Positions 1 to 11,489 of a stretch of 64,000 nucleotides of DNA are shown here, in pieces (position 1 is the first letter of the stretch; the number at the start of each line of letters is the position of its first letter). Both the position numbers and the translations under genes were made by a program. Source of the DNA: Moringa oleifera (taxonomy: Eukaryota > Streptophyta > Magnoliopsida > Brassicales > Moringaceae); the NCBI GenBank assembly GCA_021397835.1, contig JAJFZO010000659.1, positions 283,501 to 347,500 of the forward strand, given 5' to 3'. Under the pieces are notes generated by a model. The model saw only the letters and a list, made by a program, of their open reading frames with translations. It was not told the origin of the DNA and did not search any database.

Positions 1-757
1 TAGAAGCTAGTTCTTTTGCTAATGTTACTAAGGTTGTGGTCAATCGTTTTATGAAAAAAGAAATCATTTGTTGATACGGCTTAGGAAAGCGAATCATCTC
101 ATATAATGCTTAAAATCTAAATAGTAAGGCTATGGAAGACATTTATGAATAATTTAAGATTCGATACCATAATTCAGAAGCTACCGTCTTAAAATTAATT
201 GGGCAGTAGAAGCAATGAATGAAAATATGAAGAAAATTATGTAGAAAATGATAGTGGTTTATAAATATTGGCATGAAATGCTATCCTTCACATTACATGC
301 TTATAGGACTATAGTAAGAACCTCTACTGGAGCAACTCCTTATTCACTGGTATATGGGATGGAAGCTGTATTACCCCTAGAAGTTGAAATTTTTTCATTA
401 AGAGTGCTCATAAAATCTGAATTAGAAGAAGAATGGATCAAAGCTCGATACGAACAGTTAAATTTGATTGACGAGAATCACCTTAAAGCTATTTGCCATA
501 GGTAGTTATACCAAAGCAGAATGGAAAAAACATATAATAAGAGAGTACGCCCAAGGGTATTCAGAAAAGGTAATTTAGTGTTGAAGAAGACTCCCAAGAA
601 TGTTTCAAATCTCTGAGGCAAGTGGGCACCAAATTAGGAAGGCCTATATATTGTGAAGGGAGCAATCTATGGAGGAACCGTAATCCTAATTGAAATGGAT
701 GGTAATGATCTCCTTAAACCGATTAATTCAGATATTGTAAAGAAGTATTATGCCTGA
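1..757 (+). pseudogene. Ty3/gypsy (Tat/Ogre lineage) integrase, C-terminal remnant
   Basis: This is the end of a retrotransposon polyprotein: integrase core and C-terminal domain, which would insert element cDNA into the nucleus. The open stretch at 248-505 contains the family-typical run RTSTGATPYSLVYGMEAVLP, with YWHEML upstream and the ARYEQLNLI region downstream. Before it, in broken frames, come ANVTKVVVNRF and KIRYHNSEA, as in related integrases. The product ends with KKYYA and a stop at 755-757, the usual terminus. The region is interrupted by stops and at least one frameshift (near 210). The central Asp expected before the NGSNLN-like segment reads Tyr, while the Glu of the VEA motif survives only after shifting frame. 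The element enters from the left edge. It is certainly non-functional. Confidence 0.9.
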
Positions 758-1794
758 AAAAGGGTGGTTTGTCTTGAAAGGAGGAACAAATAGTGTTGAA
801 ATCATTCCTTAGTGAAAAAGAAAAAAGAGAAAAAAAATCAGTGGTTGTGCATTTGCAAGAAGATTTGGGTTGAGATTACTATTCAAATTTTTTTCAGATG
901 ATAAATATTATAAAAAAAAAGGAGCTCTTCGGGTAAGATTTGAATAGATAAATAGCATTGAAATGTTCATTGTTTTTTATATTAGGCCCTATTGTCGATC
1001 AAAGTAACTTTTGATCCAATTTATCATAAAATAATTTCAAATATTCCCTATTTAGTTACTTGATTACATCCTTAACTAGATATCTTTTCCTTATAAAAAA
1101 TTCCTAAAAGATATTTGTTATCCAAATTACCATTGCAAATATGATTTGGTAAAGGAGTGTCAGTTCTAATACTAAATAATGATCAAATTTAAATGAAGTT
1201 ATGATATTTTTGAAGCAATGAGTTGCATGTTTCACATTGACCAAGATAAATCTAAAGATGGATAAGAATCTTATTGATCCCCAGTGGAGTTGAAAACATA
1301 AGCAAAATCTGATTTGCAGGAAATATTCAAATTCATTAACATTGAAGGGATAATAAACCTAAAGTTATTGTTAGGATTAAATTCGTCGATGTGATTAACC
1401 TCAAGAAAGAAAAAGTTTACATCTTTGTCAAAACTTTATCATAAAATGATTGAAAGATGATTGCTTTTATTTCAAAAGAAAAAAACAAAAAATGAAAAAA
1501 AAGGAGAGAAAAAAACAAAAAAGGAAGAAGGAAAACAAGAAGAAAGATAATTTAAAAAGGGAGAGAAAAGCAATTATTGCATATGCATAAACATGCATAC
1601 ATAACACATTTCACATATTTTATCTTAAAAAAAGTGGGATAAACCTGTCAATGAAGGCATAAACAATCTCTTAGATAAATTGTTTAGTTTTCTTATTTGA
1701 AAAATATAAAACAAAATACTGTTTTCCCACAATTATCACAATTGTCAATGATTTTTTCTATTACTGAAGATATTTATTAATGAATATTTTCTAG

Positions 1795-1960
1795 TTGACA
1801 AAATTCTTTAAATTTTTTAAAATAATTATCAGTGGACAAAGTTTTTTCAAGTTCTTAGAATAATTGTCAATGGACGAAACTCTTGATCAGAATAACCATT
1901 AATGGATAGAACTTTTTATATTTTCTAATACAATAGTCAGTGGACAAAATCTTTAGATTA
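1795..1960. repeat. Short imperfect tandem repeat, unit about 50 bases
   Basis: Three to four diverged copies of a unit built around AATTGTCAATGGACAAAACT can be read (near 1,830, 1,860, 1,895 and 1,930). It lies in the retrotransposon 3' untranslated region. No function can be assigned. Confidence 0.5.
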
Positions 1961-2096
1961 TAAAATGACCATCCTTAAAGCGATTTTTAGATGTTTCAAA
2001 GTCAATGCCATATTTAGAACAGAGCTTTTCATTTTCAAAGTTGATGTCATCCTTAGAACGAAGCTTTCCACCCTTTAGATTTATTTGTTTATTTAT

Positions 2097-2123
2097 TAAT
2101 TATTATTATTATTATTATTATTT
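2097..2123. repeat. (ATT)n microsatellite
   Basis: An uninterrupted ATT run of about eight units lies in the retrotransposon 3' untranslated region. It is a simple-sequence repeat with no visible role. Confidence 0.8.
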
Positions 2124-2409
2124 AGTTGAGGTTATCATTAAAACATAGTCCGTTAGATTTCTCAAAGCATCGTTAACTGTTATTGAGTGAAACATACAAA
2201 AACTATTCTATCTCTCTCGAGATCATGTTATTTACAATACTACAGTGTTGCTGCATACAACCAAGAAAGAGAGATGAAAATTGAAGAAGAACAAGTGAAG
2301 AGAGCAAAGAGGCAAAAGTGTCTAAGTCTTGGGGCAAATTAGGTGTCTTAAGTCTTTGCCTAATTTTTGATTCTCAAAAAATGAACAAAGAGGGGCAACT
2401 ATAGACACT

Positions 2410-2615
2410 CATTTGCAGCAATACTGCAATGCTACTAAATTTGTCATGCTACAAATTCTGCAATGCCGTTAGTGCTGCAATGTTGCTAATTCTGTCATAC
2501 TGCTAATTTTGCAATGCAACCAATTTTGCAATGTGACAAATTCTACAATGTTGTCAATGCTGTAATGCTGCCAATTTTGAAATGCTGTAATGCTACATAT
2601 TGCTGCATTAAATAG
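2410..2615. repeat. U3 array of CTGCAATGCTGC-like units
   Basis: About a dozen short units of 15-20 bases, each with a variant of TGCAATGCTGCTAATTCTG, follow one another between the LTR start and the TATA box. Such arrays in LTR U3 regions often carry promoter or enhancer activity; that role is inferred, not shown here. Confidence 0.7.
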
Positions 2616-2631
2616 GGGCTTGGTCAAAGTC

Positions 2632-2639
2632 TATAAATA
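2632..2639 (+). promoter_or_regulatory. LTR 1 TATA box (TATAAATA)
   Basis: TATAAATA in the context GTCTATAAATACCCACC lies about 230 bases inside the LTR. This is the normal arrangement for transcription starting roughly 30 bases downstream. The second LTR has TATAAATAGACCC at 23,545. Confidence 0.6.
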
Positions 2640-3560
2640 CCCACCTTGGCTAAGAGCTTAAGGAGAGATTGAGAAATGGAGTATTGAGGAGAGAATGTTA
2701 AAATTTTTTGAGAGTTTGAAGAATTATTTGAAGTTATAAAAAAGGGAGATAGTAGTATAAAAAGATTGGGAGAAGTTTTCTTTCGTAAGGAGAGATTTGA
2801 AGGAGAAATTTTTAATATTACTTTCTCTTGAAGAATAAGGTGATATTTTTGGTAATTTCATCATTATTTTATCATTTTATTTATGTTTTTCTATGAATTT
2901 TTTCTTTCATTTATTTACTTAATTGTTATTATATATTCTTTTTACACCTCTTACACACATGTATCCTTTTACTTATTTTCATGTTATTCTCAATTGCATT
3001 TTTATTTACCTTGTATATTAATGTATTTATATTTCTCTATTTACAAATATACATAATATTTTCTATACTTTTATGCTGAATACGTGAAAAATTAAGTAAA
3101 ATATAGATAGTATGTGAAAGCAATGAGCAAAAAAAAAAGTAATTTAATAGAAAATAGATGGGATGTGATATATCAACTAAAAAAAATAAAAATAAGAGTA
3201 GTTAAGGGGGTAGTATATGCTTTCATGTTGAATATATGAAATCTTCTTAAAAGAACAAAAAAGGAAAAAATTAAAAAAAAAAAGAGAGAAAGATTGGCAA
3301 CTTTAAGATATTAAGGTATTTTAAAATAATAAATTTAGATTGTTCAAAATATAAAATTATGAAGTAAATTATGCTTTATTTTGATTTTTTTACGCATTTT
3401 AACTATGTTTTCTAAAAAGATAAAATCACTTTGATGCCATTTTTTTAAAAAAATTAAAAAATACTTTAAATTTTTTAGAGTATAAAATCATTCTAAAGAG
3501 TTTTTTTTAATTTATTTTAAAAACAATAATATATGTTTTAAGCTTTTGAGAAGTACAAAA

Positions 3561-4035
3561 AAATCTCAGAAGAGAGATTTTCATATTTCTTATATAAGAA
3601 TTATTTTTCTTAAAAGCAAAAATAAATAAAAAAATATATTTTCAATTTTTAAGGGATATAAAAATATCTCAAAAGAGAGGTTTTTAGATTTTAATATAAA
3701 AAACTACTTAATATTTTAAAAAATATGAAAAAATCTCAAAAGAGAAATTTTTATATTTTTTAATAATAAAACTATTATTCTGAAATATAAGTTTTTTAAG
3801 TTTTGAGGAGTATGAAAAATCTTAATAGAGTGATTTTCATATTTCTTAACATAAAATTAATTTTTAAAATATTTATTTAATATTTTGAGAAAATATAAAA
3901 AAATTTCAAGAGAGATTTTCATACTCTCTAATATAATATTTATTTAATAATTTTATGAGAAACGTGAAAAGATTTCAAGAGAGAATTTTTATATTTAAAA
4001 ATATATTTATAGAAAATCTAAGAGAAAAATTTTTG
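3561..4035. repeat. Array of about seven imperfect inverted repeats in LTR 1
   Basis: A unit of the form AAATCTCAAAAGAGATTT, an imperfect hairpin, recurs starting near 3,561, 3,661, 3,731, 3,817, 3,901, 3,970 and 4,014. Spacing is about 44-100 bases, with AT-rich spacers that are themselves similar (TTTTCATATTTCTTAATATAA). It lies in the transcribed part of the LTR. Confidence 0.7.
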
Positions 4036-4695
4036 TATTCTCTAAAATATTTTGTGTATATGGCCCTCAATTTATTTTTATATTCAATTAATGAAATTAT
4101 AAAAGTTGAATTTAAATCTTATATTTAAATATCAAATATCAATTATTTGCATGCGTTAGGGTCATGAGACTTTAAAATTATTTATATGTTCTACGTAACG
4201 TGGCTATGCATGTGTATCAAAATATTATTGAATTTACATGAATCACAACATAAAATATTTTAAGCATTTGGGGGTTGAACCAGAGTAAGGCCTTCATATT
4301 CTTCATCGTAAAAAAAATATTTTAAGATTAGAGGTTAAACAAGAATGAAACCTTTATATCTTCTTGCATAAAATGATTTCAAGAATTAAAGGTAAAACAT
4401 GACTTAGACTTTTATATTTTTTAAAATATTAAAATTTCACTTGTTTTCATATCATGTACATTTTTTTTAGACATATTTTTTAGAATTAATTTTAAAAATC
4501 AAATAAATTTCAAAACTGAAAAGTAATCATAATCAACTAGTATCAATTTTCAGCGTCGTGGGGTTGCTGATCCTTTCCCATGCATAATCGACTCCCGAAC
4601 CCATATTTTTAATTTCGAAAGACTAATGTTACCTTATTTAATTTTTTTGAAAACAAATGAATTTCAGTATCCAATCACATCCTAAAAAAGATTGG

Positions 4696-4713
4696 TGGTG
4701 ACCCTTTAATTTT
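4696..4713 (+). other. Candidate primer-binding site
   Basis: TGGTGACCC follows the presumed LTR end. The equivalent position after the second LTR (24,908) reads TGGCAACTC. Both resemble the TGGCGACTC-type primer sites of Tat/Ogre elements, from memory of the family; the matching tRNA was not checked. Confidence 0.4.
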
Positions 4714-5841
4714 TATTTTCTAAAATCTTTTTGAAAAAAAAACCTAAAATATTACATTTTTTTAAGCCACTTCAAGAATTCGACCCTTATCGAAGACAAG
4801 TTGTGATATCTTCTCCACTGGCATATTTAGAAAGTTGGGCCAAAATTGATTCTGGATTACTTTTTGGTTTTGAAAATTAAAGTTTGATCTTAGTTCCCTT
4901 TTATTTCATATTTGTTGCATTTAGAATTACTGTTCGGTTAATTTTCTATTTGTTTTGCACATACACTTTGCATTATATATTGTCACCTAAATTGTTTTAT
5001 AAGTTATGCACTTCCTACACATACATTACCCGCATGACATAAGCTCTTAACCAAGTTTTACCCTTTAGGAGGGAATAGAGTAAACTATGCTCTCGAGAAG
5101 CACCTTGCTTCCTCACGGGCTAGCGAAATATTCCCTTTCAGATGGAACTTGAAGTACTTTATCATTTTCAACAAGTTAATGCTTCCGCATTAATGATAGT
5201 AGTGTTTCAAGGTGCCTTATTAACTAGTTAGGAGCAATCTGAGAACATATAGAAAATCGATCAATTTCTCAAACCAAGCATGTGGCAAGCCTAGGGAGTT
5301 GAGAATAAAATAAGGCCATAACAAGTAAAAAAAAAAAAACCTTTAGGACACAAAAAGAGTCATGTTTTGTATGTGAATGTTTTTTAATATTTTTATCTTG
5401 TTATGATATTGACTCTTTGCTTAATGTTTGTTCTTTTGCTTTATAATTGCATGACATATCATGAGGAGGATTATTAACTTCGCAAGCTTGAAAACAAGTA
5501 ACAAACTTTTGTTAAATTCATAAAGTATCGTTAATCATGGAAACTTCATAGTCAAGCAAGCCAATGCTAATGGTTGTCCAAAGTTATGTCTTTAATTATC
5601 GACTCAATGTTAGATATTGACCCTGTATACGAATGTTTTGTGAAATTAATGAAAATCTATATTTGTTTTCAAAATGTGAAGGTAACAAATTCCCTAATAT
5701 TTTTGCATTTATACTAACCGTAATGCATGCATACATTTCATTCTAACACTAAAATATTGGATTTCGGTAATAAGATAAAGGAAATTAAAACACCATGTCA
5801 TTATAAAGACATACGGAACTCACTCAAAAATAAAAGCTAAT
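4714..5841 (+). other. Retrotransposon untranslated leader, no gene
   Basis: Between the primer site and the gag start I see no coding sequence, RNA gene or repeat array. Length and position fit the long leader common in this lineage. Confidence 0.45.
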
Positions 5842-7050
5842 ATGGAAGACCAGCAAGTTAGGATGGAGAGATTAGAGAACATGCAAAATAACCCAATATT
5901 AGATCATAAGAAACTAGAAAAAGGCACAAGAGAAGATGGCACTTAGTTAAGAAGAGATATAGTCTTAATTCCTTCGAACGATGTAGATGATGCAATCAAT
6001 CGTTAAGAAAAATGAATAGCTATGGAACAAAAGGCTCGTGAAAATATACATGCCGAGGGCAATGAGACCTTTATAGCCTACCAAGGAAATCCTTCACTTG
6101 ATTACCCATCGGATTTACCCCTATTCATGAACCCAGGTGTAGTGCATACATTAGCATGCCAAAAGCGAGGGAACAAATCTGTGTGCCTCATTTAGATGAC
6201 CCAATAGAAATAGAAAAGTTGAAGAATAAAAACACCAAATCTGTGTGCAAAAGTATGAAGTGTTGATAAAAAAAGTGAGTGTGTTTGAGGAGGCTTGTAA
6301 ATTTCAGGGGTTAGATATTTTAGACCTTAGCTTAGTGCCTAGACTTGTATTACCGCCAAAGTTCAAAGCACCTGAATTCGACAAATTTGATGGAACTAAA
6401 TGCTTGGCATGCACATTCGCATGTACTTACATAAGATGCATGGATATTAAGACAATCAGAAGCTACTTGTACATTGCTTCCAAGATTGCTTGAAGAACGA
6501 AGTGCTAGATTGGTACATTAACTTAAAAGCTCTAAAATTCAATCTTGGAAATATTTAAGTGCTGCTTTCATGGCTCAATATTAGCACATGGTAGAGCTAG
6601 CACCAAAGAAGTTACTTTACAAAATATGTGAAAGAAAAATGACAAATCGTTCAAAGAATATACTCGAAGGTGGCATGAAGTTATAATAAGAGTCCATCTG
6701 ACTTTGTTTGAAGATGAGTTTTCAGAATTATTTGTCAATAGTTTGAAGCCCCCATTCTATGAGAAGTTGTTGGTATGACAAGTAAAAAATTTGCAAAGAT
6801 AGTTAGACAAGGGGAGATTTTTGAGAATGTCTATAGACCTGGACAGTTGAAGGATCCGAACAATGCAAAGAAAGCTATAACGGGAAAGAAAAAAAGAGGA
6901 GAAGTAAACCATATTTCTCAACAGACTTTTTATCAACCTCTATTTTTCAATGCACGACCTTATCCGTACCAGTTTCCAAGGACTCCTTACCTTACACCCT
7001 ACTATGCGACCATAAACGTCATTAGTACAGTACCAAGGCCAATAACATAG
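5842..7050 (+). pseudogene. Ty3/gypsy Tat-lineage gag remnant
   Basis: Gag would form the virus-like particle that packages element RNA in the cytoplasm. The likely start is the ATG at 5,842 (MEDQQVRMERLENM, a coiled-coil-like N-terminus). The best conserved part is 6,300-6,400, where LVPRLVLPPKFKAPEFDKFD matches the family pattern (leading V, then P-KF--PEF-K--GT). Downstream broken frames still show LAPKKL and YTRRWHEV-like pieces of the retrotrans_gag region. The 6,775-7,050 open stretch covers the next part, with a Tyr/Pro-rich run (YPYQFPRTPYLTPYYA). Many stops and frameshifts interrupt it. It is followed directly by the protease region in the normal order. Confidence 0.85.
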
Positions 7051-8560
7051 CAATGACCATTGGCTTTATCACCTCTGGTTGCTTCCCTAAACCTTAATCA
7101 ACCCGATCCCTAATAAGTAAGACCTCAAAGTCAACATCTGATGTCCTTATATGATCGATCCCCATAACATATGCATAGTTATATCTCCAATTACTGGAAG
7201 AAAGGTTAGTAGCCTTGGTATTTTTAAAATCGATACGACCTCCATATCCTAAGTAGTATGACCCAAAAGCGACTTGTACTTATCACAAAGGAGTTATTAG
7301 GCATAATATAGAGAATCGCATAGCATTTAAATACAAGATCCAATTTTTAGTTGACATGGGTCCTTAAGGTTTGATACAGACCCTAACTTAAATGTGGGTA
7401 ATAATCCACTGCTAACGCATGGGCAACTGACAGTTAACATGATAGAAGCTATAAAAAAAGGATAGTTGATAGCCTCGATTGAAAAATTGAAGCAATTAGT
7501 GATAGTATGCTCACTTAAGGCGATAAATCCTCAAGCAAACATAAGAATTATATTAGCAAGCACTTAGCCAAAAGTAATTATCAAGGTATCAATGCCTTTT
7601 GCATATAAAAATACACATGTTGCTTCTTAGAATTATTATGTCTAGATAAAAAAAAGGAGAATCTGATGTAGCTAACGTGGTAGGGCCGAGCCATATTACT
7701 TGGAGTGAGAGGTGTTATGGCCCAACATAACCTAAAGAAAAATAAGTTACAGCCCACTCAAGTAAGAAGGAGAAAAAAAAAGTGGTAGGAAACATCTTGT
7801 CATTAAAGAGGAGGGCCTAGAGTTTTTAAAATTTAGCAAGCATAGTGAATACAACGTGATTAACCAATTACAAAAAAAAGAAAAAAACATTAGCAACAAA
7901 GATCTCATTGTTATCACTTTTACTAAGTTCAAAGTCTCATCGTGAGTCCTTAATAAAGATGTTAAAGAATGCCTATATGCCCCATGACATATCATAGGTG
8001 ACTTGGTAGGAAACTTGATTGCTCATAATTTTATCATGTTTAGTAATGATGAAATTCCAATGGATATGAGAGGTTCTACCAAAGCCTTACACAGATATCA
8101 ACTGAGTGTAAGGGTTATACCATCTCCAAGGTCTTAATAGATAATAAGTCCTCCTTGAATGTAATGCCCTTATCAACTCTGAGGAGGCTTCTCTTGGATA
8201 TGTCATACATGAGTCAAAGCACAATAACTATACGAGTATTTGATGGCTTAAAAAAGGAAGTGACTGGGGTTTCGAAATTGCCAATGAGGATAGGTCCGTG
8301 CACCTATAACATTGGATTCCAAGTGATAGACATTAATACCTCTTTTAACCGCTTGCTCGAAAGGCCTTGGATTTATATGGTAGGGGTTATACCTTTAACC
8401 CCATACTAAAAAGTCAAAATAATTGTGGATAATTAGCTCGTCAACATTAAAGAAGAAGAAGACATCATACCTTCAATTTTATCAAGCAACTCCAATGTTG
8501 AGGCTCCATAAAACACTAAAGATTATTCATTCAAAGCATTAGAATTTATGAAGGCTACTA
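7051..8560 (+). pseudogene. Ty3/gypsy gag-protease linker and aspartic protease remnant
   Basis: In shifting frames this shows the conserved Tat-lineage text between gag and pol. Examples are NPLLTHG and VNMIEA near 7,410-7,450, EFLKFSKHSEYN near 7,820, then LVGNLIAHN near 8,000. The aspartic protease follows: KVLIDNKSSLNVMP near 8,130-8,165, where related elements have (V/I)DNGSSLNV. Here the Gly of the active-site D-N-G reads Lys. The open stretch 8,155-8,409 ends with RLLERPWI, matching the family LLGRPWI motif. Frameshifts and stops separate the pieces. The enzyme would cut the polyprotein; this copy cannot be active. Confidence 0.85.
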
Positions 8561-9215
8561 AACACGCAAGGGCATGTAAGTCCCGGATCTCTAAAAATAT
8601 GAAATTCCAGTTGGGGTAGACCTCAGGTAAAGGGTATAAAGTCGAAAGAGGATTGAGGAATAATTTGTAAGGGATAGCATTGGCGTTGGATATCACTGAA
8701 AATGGGGATCAGAGCGGCTTGAGCTACAAAGGAATCAGAGCAAAGAAAAGTCAAATGATGGAAGAAAAGAAGAAAAAGAGGAATATGCTATTTGAAGGAA
8801 AAACTTATGAGTCAAAGCCATATTCTATTACATAGAGCATTCAAATCAGCTGTTTTTACTGTCCCTAAGGAACTAATTCATTTTATCATCAAAACTGGAA
8901 TTGAGGTTGCAAAAGAGCTTTCTTACTTCTCATGATAAGAGATTCACGACTGAAGGAGAGAGATTGTGGAATTCGTCCATGTCCCTCAGGATTTTTTTTT
9001 AAATAATTAGATGACAACTAAACTACCAGTAGTTTTCACTGTTGAGAAAAATGTGATTTTTTAACTTTATGTTTAAATTTGATCACTATTAATGAATGCA
9101 CTCTTTTATTTTCACCCAATATTTGTTTTATTCTTCACTTTTTTTTCTCATTTATTTTTAACCATCTAAATAAAACATTCCCATTTTTCATCTCTAGGAT
9201 CACATACAATGAATA
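8561..9215 (+). pseudogene. Protease-RT linker with G-patch-like segment
   Basis: The translation around 8,640-8,790 (GIRNNL then GIALAL, followed by GLSYKG and KKKKR) matches the linker between protease and reverse transcriptase in Tat-lineage elements, which often carries a Gly-rich G-patch-like motif. Near 8,960-9,020 the text VEFVHVPQDF, followed by LPVVF, also fits the linker. A short AT/T-rich stretch at 9,065-9,195 resembles an intron or insertion before the frame resumes. No separate gene is present. Confidence 0.6.
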
Positions 9216-10783
9216 TCGAAATGCTATGAATATTAATTTTGAATCAAAACTCGAAGAAGTTATATATCAAGATGATTTTGAATCAGAATAAAATGGTGAA
9301 GAACATATATTACTTCCAGATTTATCAAGAATGATTGGGCTAGAGAGAAAAATTATGCCGCCTAAAGAGTTCACGGTGACTAATAATTTAGGAAATGAAA
9401 CAGAAAAAAAAAGAAGTAAAAATTTGGATTTTTTAATCTTCCAACATAAGAGAAGAGTTGATAAAATTGCTAAGAAAATATTTAGATGTGTTTGCATGAT
9501 CGATAAAGATATGCCAGGGCTAAATAGTAGCATCATCGATTATAAATTACCACTAAAATCAGGATGTCCTCCAATTCAACAAAAGCTAAGAAAAATGAAG
9601 CCAGAAGTGTTGTTAAAGATTAAAGAAGAGGTCCAAAAAAAATTAGGTGTAAGGTTTATTGTTATGGCACATTACCTAGAATGGGTAGCTAATATAGTCT
9701 TAGTACCAAAGAAAGATGGCGAGGTATGGATGTGTATAGATTACAGAGACCTTAATTGTGCAAGTCCCAAAGATAATTTTTTGTTGCTGCATATCGATAG
9801 TCTTATGGATAATACAGCCAAATATTCTTTATTTTCTTTCATAGATGGATACTTAAGATATAATTAAATAAAAATGGCATCAAAGGATATATAAAAAACC
9901 ACATTTGTCACTTTTTAGGGAAACATTTTACTATTGTATAATGCCATTTGGGTTGAAAAATGTTGGCGTAACTTACCAGCACATTATGGTAACCTTATTT
10001 CATGATATGATGCATAAAACAATTAAAGTTTATGTTGATGAGATGATAGCCAAAATCAAAAAAGATGACGATCGTGTGGAGGATTTAAGAAAACTTTTTG
10101 AAAGACTTTGAAAATATGAGTTACGGTTAAATTCGAATAAGTGCACTTTCAACGTCAAATTAGGAAAACTGTTGGGCTTTATTGTAAGTGAGAAAGATAT
10201 TGAAGTTTATCTCGACAAAGTTGAGACAATTCAGAATTTGCCACCACCTAAAATAGTGAAAGAAGTACAGGGCTTTTTGGGAAGGTTGAATTATATTTTA
10301 AGATTTATAGCCCAATTGACAAACATATGTGATCTCATCTTCAAGATATTAAGAAAGAATTATCTTGGTGAATGGGATAAAGAATGCTACATAACCTTTG
10401 ATAAAATAAAAAGGTATCTATCCAACCATTATATGCTAATACCGTCAACTCCAGGGAAGCCATTAATTTTGTATTTAACAGTGTGCAAAAGGTTATTGGG
10501 GTGTGTATTAGTGCAATAAGATGAGTCTAGCAAGAAAGAGCATACTGTTTATTACTTGATCAAAAACTTCACTGATTATGAGTCAAAATATTCATCAATT
10601 GAGAAGATTTGTTACGCATTGGCTTGGGCTGCACACAGACTTCATCAATATTTTTTGAGTCACACGATGTGGGTGATTGCTAAGTCAGATCTCATCAAGT
10701 ACTTGTTTGAAAAACCTTCGTTATCCAACAGGCTGACTAAATGGCAAGTATTATTGTCAGAGCACAATTTTGTATACCTATAA
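9216..10783 (+). pseudogene. Ty3/gypsy reverse transcriptase and RNase H remnant, truncated
   Basis: Reverse transcriptase copies element RNA to DNA. Domains in order: N-terminal region (DKDMPGL, then KLPLKSGCPPIQQKLRKM), fingers and palm (EWVANIVLVPKKDGEV, DYRDLN, SPKDNFLLLHID), the first catalytic Asp in FSFIDGY, PFGLKN with TYQ, then YVDE near 10,030-10,045. Next come LGFIVSEKDIEV, FLGRLNYI and the RNase H-side text LILYLTV, YESKYSSIEK and KWQVLLSEHNFVY. The palm motif is normally YVDD, so the last catalytic Asp is Glu. Stops at 9,865-9,905 and 10,110 split the frame. Homology ends abruptly at 10,783, before the rest of RNase H and integrase, where CACTA-type sequence begins. Confidence 0.93.
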
Positions 10784-10794
10784 TCCATAAACAT

Positions 10795-11140
10795 CAAATG
10801 GATTAATTAACATCTAATTAGAAAATTAACATCTAATATTATTTAACTATCATCTAATCAATTAATGCACATATAATTAATTAACACCATATTAATCAAC
10901 ATCTAATTCATTAATATCTAATTATATAATTGACATCTAATTAATTAATTACTATTTCACTAACATCTAATTAATTAATCAAATCTAATTAATATCAAAC
11001 TAGCCTCTCAGTTCCCATTAACTGAAAATAGAATCAATAAGCTAATAAATTCACTAATTTATTTTACCAAATTAACAATAATTTTCATAAAATTAATTAA
11101 CATTAACTTATTAAAGACAATATTAATCAAACTTAACCTA
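10795..11140. repeat. ATCTAATTAATT-type AT-rich array
   Basis: Repeated short units of ATCTAATTAATTAACATCTA at 15-30 base spacing. The same array, in either orientation, occurs inside other CACTA-like elements here (about 18,700, 36,150, 43,640, 47,330 and 59,250). Confidence 0.65.
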
Positions 11141-11489
11141 TGCTATTACAATATTAAAGAAAGATAGGACCAAGGCGATAAGGCTAAGACAACAGTAAGG
11201 TTGAGCGCACAAATGGAGGAGAGAAAGAAGTGGAGAAAAGAAGAAAAGGGAAAGAATAGAAGAACACAAAAGCAATGATAAAACAAAAAAAAAAAGTTAC
11301 CACATGGGAAAATGAAAAAAAATAAAGAAAAAAGTAGAAAAAAAAAAGAGAGAGGGAGAAGAAAATGATATGTGGGTAGTAAGGAAGAAAAGGAGAAAAT
11401 AGAAAAAATAGAGGTTAGGGAAGACGAGGGAGAAAGAGAAGTGGTTGCAAGAAGGGAAAATAAGAAAGAGGGATACAACCATAATTAGG

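Larger units (their letters stand above)
758..2399 (+). other. Retrotransposon 3' untranslated region with polypurine tract
   Basis: No coding sequence is recognisable between the integrase stop and the LTR. The stretch is purine- and A-rich in places (about 1,480-1,575). It ends with a purine-rich tract at about 2,387-2,397 (CAAAGAGGGGC) directly before the LTR start; this is the expected primer site for plus-strand DNA. The preceding text (AGTCTTTGCC then TTCTCAAAAA) recurs just before the other LTR at about 22,093-22,120, which supports this reading. Confidence 0.6.
2400..4690 (+). mobile_element. Long terminal repeat of a Tat-lineage Ty3/gypsy element (LTR 1)
   Basis: The left edge is set by the polypurine tract followed by TATAGACACT, a decayed version of the TGTAGACACC that starts the second LTR at 22,140. 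The right edge is less certain. It is placed just before the TGGTGACCC primer-site candidate at 4,696, which is preceded by AAAAAAGATTGG, matched by AAAAAAGATTGA before the corresponding site at 24,908. A TATA box lies about 230 bases in. The LTR has gag to its right and an integrase end to its left, so it is placed as if it were the 3' LTR of one element and the 5' LTR of the next. It contains two internal repeat arrays, listed separately. Confidence 0.65.
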
